Assembly: GCA_023055505.1 (NCBI GenBank)
Contig: JALIRH010000004.1
Coordinates: 37,019,502-37,083,501, forward strand
Source: Callipepla californica brunnescens
Lineage: Eukaryota > Chordata > Aves > Galliformes > Odontophoridae
Direction of reading: 5' to 3'
DNA: 64,000 nt
The position numbers were made by a program, and so were the translations under genes. Positions within the stretch are counted from its first letter, which is position 1. The number at the start of each line of letters is the position of its first letter. The notes beneath the pieces are model-generated. The model was not told the origin of the DNA. It was given only the letters and a program-made list of their open reading frames with translations, and did no database searches. Positions 41,601 to 49,805 of this stretch are shown piece by piece.

Positions 41601-43386
41601 GGTATCACCAGCTCCTTATCACTACTTGAAAAAAAACCACTAATTATGCATCGTACAGCTCCAAGTCAGTTCACACACACAGACTACTGCAAAGAGTAAG
41701 TGATGATGTAGTCAACCAGCTGGAAGCCAGTTAAATGGAAGAGCATTCCCATGCAGAGCTTTAGGAAATCTATTATTTAAATATTCTGTATAATTCCTTG
41801 CTTTTGCACTTCAAAAACAAAATTGAAAGGGTTCAAGAAAGCTCTCCACAAACTGTGTGATATCTGGAAATCCCATGTTACAGGAAGGTTCTAAAGACTG
41901 CTACAATTTCTCTGGAAGGAGATGACTTTGTGCTAAAAAACAATTTGAGGGGAACGTTTCTGGTGGCTGAGAGCACATATACGACAGACTGAGATATAAG
42001 AAAATGGATTTTGGGTTAAACACAACAAATTCTAACAAAAAAAACAACACACATTTTCTTTTAACCATGCGGGAAATTAACTACTGGATCTGTTGATTTA
42101 GGACATCATTTTATTAACGGCGTCAACATCATCTGAAGTCCTTAACATGAGTCTGGGGTTTTTTTACATTTTTAGGTCCAACCAGACATTACAAATGCAA
42201 TGAAATTCTGATGCTTGTGCTATGTGGGTCAGGCTAGGTGATAACAGTACCAGAACCCAAGGAGACCTTTTCCATACCCAGAGGGCCACACAGCTTTCAC
42301 AGGACATCTTCCCAAACAACGTTAGCAGAGGCAGGATACTGCCACGGGTCCATCACTGTTGTGTGTATGCAGACTGGATTAGGAGATCTTAGATAAAGAA
42401 CAACCAGGCTGCCTTGTCTCACTCCAGCTAGCTCTTACCTTCCTGCAGGGCTTTATCTGCAAAAGCCCGGGCAGTATCACCTCAGAGGAAGCACGCCCGC
42501 TGGGGGGCCGCCTCAGAAGCCCCCAATGTGCACCTGGGGTCCCCACAGCTCTCTGCCTGTGCCATGGCACAGCCCAGGCCACGCAGGAGATGAGGACACC
42601 CTGCACATGCCAGTAACACTCGAGAGGCCTCGGGTCCCACAGCCCGCTCCAGACAGAGGAGGAGCCTTGCTGGATCTCCATGACCCAGTTATTGTCCATG
42701 TATTTCTAAGAATAACTTCGACATCAAGCGAGGAGAATTTTCTTCTCCCATCCCCGTAAACACATCCCTTACTCCCATTATGTTTTTACTGAGATATTTT
42801 TATTGAGACGTCCCTCAGCACAAGTGCCAAAGAAACCCTGAGGAGTCCTGAAATTTCCCCAGTATGCTCCCAGCTGGGAGCACGTGCACGCTTCTCTGCC
42901 TCAGACAAGCAGGGCAGACACAAAGAGGAGCCCGCTCCGTAGGAGGGATACCCAGAGCAGCACAGACTGGGCAGACAAAGGCAGTGGAGCACGATGCATG
43001 GGATGAGAGCTTCCTCTTCCAGAACTGGGCTGCTAAGTGAGACCGAAAAACTGCAGAGAAGTCAGTGATGGCAAGCATCTTTTTCCTTCATTTTTCCACT
43101 CATTTGATAATAACCATCAACAAAGTTTGCATTCATAAAAGGCACAGACTGGTCACACGCCCTGAAAACACAACCTGAGCGGCCTTTGTTCAGAGCAGGA
43201 ATCCCTCCACGGATAATAATACCCTTTGAGGGGGAAGAAATGGGGTTTATCGCAAAATATTTCAGGAGACCCTTAGCTACAGCAGCACTAGTGGGCGCAG
43301 CTATAATTACAGCAAACCTACATAATGCGTCTGAACTAGCTTAGCCCTTTCCCTGCGAGCAGAGGAGCTGCCACATCAGTAACTCT

Positions 43387-43443
43387 GTTGCTAAGGCAAC
43401 TGCTTACTTTCCATATCAACTGCAAACGCGTTGCTATGGAGAC
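43387..43443. promoter_or_regulatory. Pair of RFX X-boxes in the large FOXN3 intron
   Basis: GTTGCTAAGGCAAC (43387-43400) and GTTGCTATGGAGAC (43430-43443) are both 14-bp X-box matches, 29 bp apart. The second continues into GCATA, so it overlaps the motif GACGC at 43441-43445. The surroundings are not a CpG island, so this may be an enhancer or a weak, tissue-restricted promoter. An open frame with splice-like borders begins about 300 bp to the right. Confidence 0.55.
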
Positions 43444-43745
43444 GCATATACAAGAAAAATTCCTCTCCACAGCCAAGGACCAGATGGCAGGGAAGTCAGA
43501 GAAGCCACGGGCTGAGGGCTGCGCTAAACGGGACACACACTAGAGGACATTTAGATCTGTGTGCTCACAATAGGATTAATCTGAATGACTGAATTCACAA
43601 GTCCAGCAGTATAAACAAAGCCTGGGAACTCCTCTTGTGCTCCCCATCATGTGACACTTCATACTCCGGCCAACTATTATTAAACTGCTGAGCTCAATGC
43701 AAAGAGGTTTGCACAAGCAAGGGCTCAGCGTTTTCCCTTCTTCAG

Positions 43746-43939
43746 CCCTTCTGCCTGCCTCGAGCCAGCACATCCGCCTAGACACGAAGTTACACGCGGT
43801 CACCGCGGCCTTGCTGGGGGAGCTGATGGCACGGCAGCTCCGTGCAGTGCAGCAACACGTGAGCACGGCTGGGGAGAAAACGTCTGCTCCCCCAGAAGAC
43901 CCACAACAGGGCAAGCTGGAAACCGAAGCGATGCAGCCT
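43746..43939 (+). other. Candidate unrecognised plus-strand exon inside the FOXN3 intron
   Basis: A good acceptor (ttttcccttcttcag, ending at 43745) and a consensus donor (CAGCCT/gtaagt at 43939/43940) enclose 194 bp. One frame stays open throughout, from LLPASSQHIRLDTKLHAVTA to GKLETEAMQP. The frame is open further on both sides (43697-44056), so an unspliced 119-codon frame is also possible. The predicted peptide has an amphipathic, Leu/Ala/Gln-rich middle (about LHAVTAALLGELMARQLRAV) and matches no family I know. Two RFX X-boxes lie about 300 bp upstream, which would suit a small ciliary gene. Open frames of this size do occur by chance in this window, and I could not assemble a consistent neighbouring exon, so confidence is low. 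Confidence 0.2.
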
Positions 43940-45411
43940 GTAAGTTCTTTCTGTTGCGAGGATCTCGCATCAGGAAATGCGAGCACTCTCTCACACACGC
44001 AGGAGGAGCTGCAGGCTATTAAATACATATTTAGCCCCGTGAATATAAATGAGTGAGCCCAGGACTGAGGGAACTACTCTGCAGAGGGAATCCAGAAAAG
44101 AATTAAGCGTTCAGCAGAACTTTTTTTAGAAAAACGATTACTGAAAGGCTCTACAAACAAACACTGGGAAGCACAACTCGAGTGGAAAGCTTGTAGCTTT
44201 TCAGCGTGTCAGCGCACATCAGCTAGCAAATGCCTGCCGTTCCCAGCACTGATTAACTCCTTCCCTGCACCCCACATTTCAGAGCCCAGCTCCTTAGCGT
44301 TCCAGAGATGCCTTGTCACATCAAGACAGACAGGCACACTCTAAACCTGCAGCTTGCAGAATGTGGTGGCACACTGGAAGAAGGGGCACAAAATGATTCC
44401 TTGTACCAGAGAGCTACCCCCACCCTGAGGTCCCTGGGACCCCATGAGACTCGCAGGCTGTTGCCGACAACAGAGCTGCTTGCTGTAAGACACCCCAACC
44501 AACTCTGGAGGTGTGTGTGAGCACATGAATGTCTTTTCAAAGCCAGCAGTTGGATGTTAGTGCTTTCCAAGTCCACAATTAGCTGTCGGGCACCTGATTC
44601 AGCAACCCGGCCCCAGCGCCAGCTCTGCACTCCCGTCCCCACCTGCCACGTCCCTTGGCCAGGACGCGACTTAAGTGACCTGACTTTGTGCATTTTAAGT
44701 TTCAGATTCTCTTCTCAATTACCTTAATGCTGCCTACCAGCAGGGTGACTGCACAGTTATTAAGGGCTCAGGAGCACAAAAAGATGGAAGGAATTCTCTC
44801 TCATAACCTATGCTTTTCTAGGGAAGACTAAAATCTCACCTTGTTACTTACAATTCAAGGGCTCCCCCCATACCTTACTGTCTCGCTGTGTAACTGTGGC
44901 TCTCATCATAAATTCAAGATGTAGATTACTGCTCATGCATTGTGCTTCCCCCATTCCCCATGGAGAAGTGCTTCATGGTATGGTTCCTGTGATCTGAGAA
45001 GGCTGAGGGTATTCAACAGATACGCATGACGACAAGTTCCTCAGAGGAAGGAAACCCTAGTTTAAACAGTCCACTTGTAAACAGAGGACGGGGACAGAAC
45101 AAACGGCAGCACTGAACATGTCTTGCCAGTAACAGTACTGGTTGTTATTTTTTTACCATGTGCTGTGTGTTAAGGTTTCTTATGGCCTGGGACAGGATCA
45201 TAAAAGGTTGGCGTGGCACTTGCTATTATAGTCTTGCTTCCAAAGAAGAATTTGAGGCTCCGGCTTGCAGGAAACAAGATCCAGCTCAGGAACAGGTTTT
45301 TTAATCTCGCACACAATCGTTCGCAGCAACGAATTTATAAAAATACCAACATACAGCGTGTGATCTCCAATATGTGGACAGTGGACTTCAGGGAATGACA
45401 CTGAATAGATG

Positions 45412-45428
45412 AATAAATAAATAAATAA
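45412..45428. repeat. AAAT tetranucleotide microsatellite
   Basis: About four perfect AAAT units (aataaataaataaataa). Short simple repeat. Confidence 0.9.
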
Positions 45429-46685
45429 GTCTCTTAAGAAAGTAAAGCTCCAAGGAAAAGAAAGTTAAGTCATCTTAAATGAAAAGTTGTTAGCTTAGGG
45501 TAACGTAAGACTCTTCATTTAGAAAACATCTTCTATTCTGGAGCATTTCAAGTTAAATCACACCCGAAGCAGGGAGAACAGCACCACCAACAGAAGTCTC
45601 GCTCCGGGGTAACCAGTTACAAGACGAGCACAGCACTAACTTCACTGCACTACAGCAGCTGAGTGCATCTATTATTTCTGCCTGAAAAAAAAAAGCACTC
45701 CCTTTCTGTTCTTTGGCCAACTGCAGAGCAGCCAGCGACGCGATTCTACCTGCTATTTAGTTCACCAACCTGTGGGAAGGACTGTGAAATTAATCTGCAA
45801 GCTGGTATTTTTATCAGTATGCTCGCACTTTGCCAAAGATTCAGCCCAGATCGCAGCTTCTGGAGCCCGCCCCCTCTGGAAAGTGCTATCTGCTCCCAGT
45901 CTGGTTTATGCAATAGAAGGTTATGCAAAGTCCTGCCTCCACGGCGCGGCTCATTTCCCCATTCCCTCGCACACAGCCTCTTCCTGCAGATGCAGCTGAG
46001 GATTCAGCGATGAAACCAGACAGCAACAGCACAGATCCGAAAGCAACAATCTGTTCCCCAGACTTCTGCGCTGTTCTCAGAAGCGGCAAAAACTCCATGG
46101 GGAGAACAGCTGAGTTTCTGGTAACTTTCACCTCTGATGCCAGACCTCTCTGCCCTGCTGGAAGAGTCTCTACCCGAAGGAGAATGAAGCTTCATCCTTA
46201 CCATTCAGTACTACTTCTGCTCATTTTAGAAAAGAAAAGAAGAAAACCCTCTTTCCCGATTACAACACAGACCAGGAAAAAAAAGAGACGGCCTCTTACA
46301 TAAGGCATACCCTTTCACTATATGTTTGTATAAGCCAAGAACAGCAAGCAGCCTATTTATAACATGATTACATTCATCTAGTGGGGCTGGAAACCATTAC
46401 CGCAGCACGGTAACTAAAAACAATATTTAACCACTATGCATGAAGACACCAGCTGGGGAGCAAAGAAAACACACACACCAACTATTTTCTTACTGATGTC
46501 TAGACAATGAATTTAATAAAATCGGAATGAGCCACGCTAAAGAAACGCTGGCTTTCTGAATGCAATGAACTGCATTACCAAGGACAGCACTGTGAATTCT
46601 GCACTTTACAGTTAGGAATGCATTCTAGGATAAACAGGTGAGTTTGATATCAGAGCCAGACAGGTTTCCACAGCTGCAAGCTTAC

Positions 46686-47228
46686 CTGACTTCTGTCTTT
46701 GTCCACTTTCTTAAAACACTTATTCAAGGACAGATTATGTCTCACAGAATTTTTCCATCCAGTGGGTGCGTTTGCAAAATACGGAAAGTGTTCTAAAATC
46801 CAGTTGTATATATCCTTTACGGGCAGTCTTTTGGTTGGCGAGTCCTCGATGGCCATAAATATGAGGCAGCTAAAGGAGTAAGGAGGTTTGCAGTTGGGGT
46901 TCTGCTTGGCATCGTAGGGCATGTCCGAGTGGGCGGGGGACGGAGGCGTGTCATCACCAATGTCCTGAACGGGGCTGACGCTTCGTAACACCGAGTCCCC
47001 AAAGCTCTTCAGCAAGTTCTTGCTCTCGTGTAACCAGTTCAAGTTAGTTAGTTCTTCATCTTCCATGGCCCCTTTATCTAATCGGATGGCAGGCAAAGAG
47101 AAATCTAGGTCCTCGTCATCGTGAAGTGCCTTTGACAAATCGCTATCTTGGTAACGCTGGCTCAGTCCGCTGGGAACACTGATTCCTGAGCCCTCGGGCT
47201 TCTTGCTGGGCGGCATGACTGGACCCAT
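46686..47228 (-). CDS. FOXN3: FOXN3 first coding exon (start codon, acidic N-terminus, most of the forkhead domain)
   Basis: This exon encodes residues 1-181 of forkhead box N3, a nuclear DNA-binding repressor linked to cell-cycle checkpoint and metabolic gene control. It starts [10 protein letters not shown], the family N-terminus. Residues 60-76 hold the conserved [16 protein letters not shown] block, and residues 91-104 a Ser/Pro-rich linker. The forkhead domain begins at about residue 113 (KPPYSF at 114-119). Its recognition helix [16 protein letters not shown] at 157-172 matches the mammalian protein as I recall it. The exon ends KVDKDRSQ at a CAG/gtaag donor (minus strand, 46686/46685), in phase 0. 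The following exon starts with SIGKG, exactly as in the known protein. Relative to human FOXN3, most substitutions fall in the first 55 residues and the forkhead part is nearly unchanged. Frame, splice site and family match agree, so the call is very secure. Confidence 0.97.
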
Positions 47229-47289
47229 TGAGGCAGAGGCTCCTGGGAGTCACCAGGGAGGGGGAAAGAAACAGAGAAAAAAAAGTTAG
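47229..47289 (-). other. FOXN3: FOXN3 coding-exon acceptor, branch site and last 14 nt of 5' leader
   Basis: Reading the minus strand, a CTAAC branch-point match at 47285-47289 is followed by a long T/C tract and the acceptor ctcccag at about 47243-47249. The exon then starts at 47242 with GAGCCTCTGCCTCA directly before the ATG at 47228. The start codon therefore sits 14 nt into the exon and the rest of the 5' UTR must come from one or more upstream exons. The ATG context (CTCA before ATGG) has G at +4. The assignment rests on splice consensus and on the family N-terminus; transcript data were not available. Confidence 0.85.
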
Positions 47290-48610
47290 GAGCTGGTGAA
47301 GGTACCCCGTAACATTTTGACAGCCTTTCCCCACCAGCTGCTTGGCCCCGCGCCATCTGTTTTAAAAACGACAGACTCACATTAACGCTCGCTCCCAAAG
47401 CGCTGGGTAAAGTAATCCAAAGTCGGGGCAGCTAAACAACTTTCAACGCACGGAATGACGCGACAGCGCCAGTGTGCCTCGGTGCTCCCTGTACTCGAAG
47501 CCCCACACAGGAAATCCTGGGGACACACTCCTTTAATAACGAATATGTGTATCAAATCATTGAGCACTCCGATCACATCGCTTTAATAAGCATGTAAATT
47601 TAAGAAGAAAAAAAAAAAAGGAAAAAAAAAGAGGGGCTTAGGGCCAGTTGCTTCAGATTAAGTTCAGCTGTTTCACCCTTGAGGACAACACAACAGCCCT
47701 GTGATAGAGGCACTGTCTGAGGGCTCAGCACCAAACCCAACGAGAGGCACCGCAGAACTGAAAAATTACACCACAACTTGCAAACCAGAATGGGAGGGAG
47801 GGAAAGGACACGGGAAAGCAGCACACAGTAGTTTTGGGACCAGGGCCAAGACACGGGGAAATAAACGCCAGAGGAATAGAGCACTTTAAATGTCTGTGTA
47901 AACAGAGAGGGCTTTAACCTGCACTGAGCTGCCCTCAGCTGCGGCCCAAGGCAGGAGGGAGGCAGGGAGCTGGGAGCTGAGCTGGCAGGGACAGGGGAAC
48001 TGATGCACTGGGTGGGGGCAGGAGCAGGGAGCGGACTGTGAGCAGCAGCAGCACTCCAGGAGCAGCACAGCCTCCTCCCTGATCCGCCGTGCAGAAAAAC
48101 TGCCAGGACTGAGGACACGGCCAACAGGGAAATAAACATTGGGGAGGATCAATGTATTTCAACAGCAGGCAGTGTCCTGAGGGAGGGCAGAGATCCCCTG
48201 CATCCAGGGCACAACTTCAGAGGTGTTATGCACAGTCACACCCGATATCACACTAATGGGCAAAAAGCACGGGTAGCAGCAAAACGAGCGGTGTATCTAC
48301 CGCGAAAAAGGAGGAGGAAAACCGTTCCAGGGACGAAAAGCAGCGGAGTTCTTTCAGAAAAGTGAAAAGGGGAAGTTCCTGGGCTCTTTCTCCAAATACT
48401 TCCAGTTGACGCGGCCATTACCGAAGCAGAAAGGCACGGCAGGGGCACAGCCGCCACACGGCCGCGGCCGCCGGAGGAAACGCGACGGGCCGGAGCTCCG
48501 GGCGGGCACTGCCCCGCAGCGCAACTCCGGCTCCGGATGGAAGCTGCGTCCCGGGAGCTTCCGAACAGGGAATTACGCGGCGGCTGACAGTAAAGTAATG
48601 CAACCGCGCC

Positions 48611-48624
48611 GTTGCCATGGCAAC
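48611..48624. promoter_or_regulatory. Perfect palindromic RFX X-box
   Basis: GTTGCCATGGCAAC is a full palindromic match to the X-box bound by RFX-family winged-helix factors, which drive many ciliary genes. It lies inside the FOXN3 promoter island, about 1.4 kb upstream of the start codon and downstream of the candidate 5' exon donor, so it would be in the first intron. The motif is seen directly; occupancy is inference. Confidence 0.65.
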
Positions 48625-48754
48625 ACGCTGCTCTCTTTCTGTTTAATTCGCTTATTTCGGCGCCTGCCCTGCCCGTTCCCGGGCGGGAGCCCCGCGGCGG
48701 CACGGGGTGCCCGGCCCGGGGGCGGCGGGGCCGCGTCTCCCGGCGGCTCGGCCC

Positions 48755-48774
48755 GGGGGAGGGGGGGGGGGGGG
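48755..48774. repeat. Poly-G tract (14 G) in promoter island
   Basis: A run of 14 G at 48761-48774 is preceded by five G and one A. It can form a G-quadruplex on the plus strand and is prone to slippage and sequencing error. It is one of four such tracts in the island. Confidence 0.9.
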
Positions 48775-48964
48775 AAGCGGGGTGACGCGGACGCGAGAAA
48801 GGAATTCGGCGGCCGCGTCTCCCCGCCGCCAGACAAAGGAACGGCGCTCACACGGGGACCCGCGGCGGAGGGAACGTTTATAATCCGCAATGCCGCCCGC
48901 AGCCGGGGCCCCGCGCGGCGCCGGGGTTGCGCGGCGGCCGCTGAGACGACGCGGGCGGGGGAGA

Positions 48965-48977
48965 GGGGGGGGGGGGG
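48965..48977. repeat. Poly-G tract (13 G) in promoter island
   Basis: A run of 13 G within a GA-rich lead-in (gagag), about 190 bp from the previous G tract. It is close to the CCAAT boxes at 49.04 kb. Confidence 0.9.
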
Positions 48978-49037
48978 AGGCGGCCCCCGCGCACCGCTCC
49001 CACCGCACTCGGCCGCCCGGGCTGGGGGCGAGCGCCC

Positions 49038-49079
49038 ATTGGGCGGCGGCGCAGCCAATCAATGGCGTCGCTAGGCGAC
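49038..49079. promoter_or_regulatory. Back-to-back CCAAT boxes with adjoining X-box-like palindrome
   Basis: A minus-strand CCAAT (ATTGG at 49038-49042) and a plus-strand CCAAT (49055-49059) face away from each other 12 bp apart. They are followed by the palindrome GTCGCTAGGCGAC at 49067-49079, a looser RFX X-box relative. NF-Y at CCAAT boxes together with RFX at X-boxes is an established promoter pairing, for example in MHC class II genes. The divergent arrangement suits a bidirectional promoter. Function is inferred. Confidence 0.45.
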
Positions 49080-49340
49080 CGGCGCTGCTCCGGGCGGGCG
49101 GGGGAGGCCGGCGGCGCGCATAGCTCCAACGCTGGCCAGATGTCAGCGGCCCTCCGCCCCGCGCCGGGACGCGAACTTCTGCCCGCGCCTCTCGCGCCCG
49201 CTCCGGGCGGCCCCGCGCCCGCACGAGTCCCGGAGCGCGGCCCCCTCGGGCCCGGCACGGCCGTCGGGTCACGGCGGCGCGCGTTCCGCGGCCGCGCGCC
49301 AACTCCCGGCCAAGTTGCGGCGGGGCCCCGCGAGCGGCCG

Positions 49341-49434
49341 ACGCTCACCTGGCGGGGGGGGGGGGAAGGGGGGCGGCCTCAGCGCGGTCCTTCCATGGCT
49401 ACGGCGCAAACTTTCATCTGACGGAGGCGGGCAT
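49341..49434 (-). other. FOXN3: Candidate 3' part of a FOXN3 5' non-coding exon with two short upstream ORFs
   Basis: On the minus strand a consensus donor, GCCAG/gtgagcgt, falls at 49349/49348. It is the best donor I found in the island and could splice to the acceptor at 47243. In the stretch before it, two ATGs open tiny ORFs. One spans 49434-49414 (MPASVR then TGA). The second spans 49417-49379 (MKVCAVAMEGPR then TGA). Its ATG overlaps the first ORF's stop as ATGA. If this exon is transcribed, these would be upstream ORFs able to lower or regulate FOXN3 translation. The exon's 5' end is unknown. The CCAAT boxes lie downstream of this donor, so other first exons are possible. Confidence 0.4.
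49354..49373. repeat. Poly-G tract (12 G, AA, 6 G) beside the candidate 5' exon donor
   Basis: G12-AA-G6 sits 5 bp from the candidate minus-strand donor at 49349. In a FOXN3 transcript this would be a C-rich stretch just before the splice site. Confidence 0.9.
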
Positions 49435-49696
49435 GGCGCGCCCCGCCTCAGCCCGAGCCCCGAGCGCGCCGCGGGGGTCCCGGCGCGGGGCGCTCCGCCG
49501 CCTGCATGACGGGCTCGGCCGCACCGCCCCGCGCCGCCGGGCAGCGGTCCGCCCGGTGCGAGCCGAAGAGCGAGAAATTGTTTCCACCGCAAACAAAAAA
49601 GGCGACACATGACCAGGGAGGAGGGGAGAGAGGGAAAACGTGGGCTGGGCCACCGCGCCGGGAGAGCCGCGGAAGGGAGGGAGGGAGGGCCCCAGC

Positions 49697-49708
49697 GGGG
49701 GGGGGGGG
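49697..49708. repeat. Poly-G tract (12 G) near the GGCAC array
   Basis: A run of 12 G, 47 bp before the GGCAC array. It is preceded by gggagggaggg repeats, so several G triplets are available for quadruplex formation. Confidence 0.9.
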
Positions 49709-49755
49709 CAGAGAGGGCGGGCGGCGCTGCGGGCGGGGGCGGCACGCGGCGGAGC

Positions 49756-49805
49756 GGCACGGCACGGCACGGCACGGCACGGCACGGCACGGCACGGCAC
49801 GGCAC
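49756..49805. repeat. Pentanucleotide tandem array, 10 copies of GGCAC
   Basis: Ten perfect, uninterrupted copies of GGCAC (equivalently CGGCA) occupy 50 bp within the FOXN3 CpG island, upstream of the candidate 5' exon. Perfect copies imply recent slippage and likely length polymorphism. Each unit carries a CpG, so copy number would change the CpG load of the promoter. Confidence 0.95.

Larger units (their letters stand above)
24446..46685 (-). other. FOXN3: FOXN3 intron between the first two coding exons (22.2 kb)
   Basis: The intron is bounded by the donor gtaag at 46681-46685 and the acceptor tttgcag ending at 24446, both confirmed by the in-phase protein join. It interrupts the forkhead domain after the recognition helix. 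The contents are mostly unique sequence: one CR1 fragment (27.2 kb), X-box motifs at 26.8 and 43.4 kb, short homopolymers and microsatellites, and AT-rich patches with homeodomain-type cores (35.3-36.1, 37.1-37.2 kb). The open frames scattered through it have no recognisable domains, so I treat them as chance. Confidence 0.9.
47243..49348 (-). other. FOXN3: Presumed FOXN3 first intron (non-coding to first coding exon)
   Basis: The DNA between the candidate 5' exon donor and the coding-exon acceptor starts within the CpG island and grades to ordinary composition below about 48.3 kb. Near 47.6 kb there is an A-rich, polypurine patch of about 30 bp. Besides the X-box at 48611 and the island motifs I see no further gene. 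The intron boundaries depend on the tentative 5' exon. Confidence 0.45.

Noticed and set aside
45990..46120. Possible plus-strand exon with a pyrimidine-rich acceptor and a gtaact donor
   Set aside because: Its phase does not fit the donor at 43939, the donor is weak and the peptide is unrecognised, so I could not join it into a gene model.
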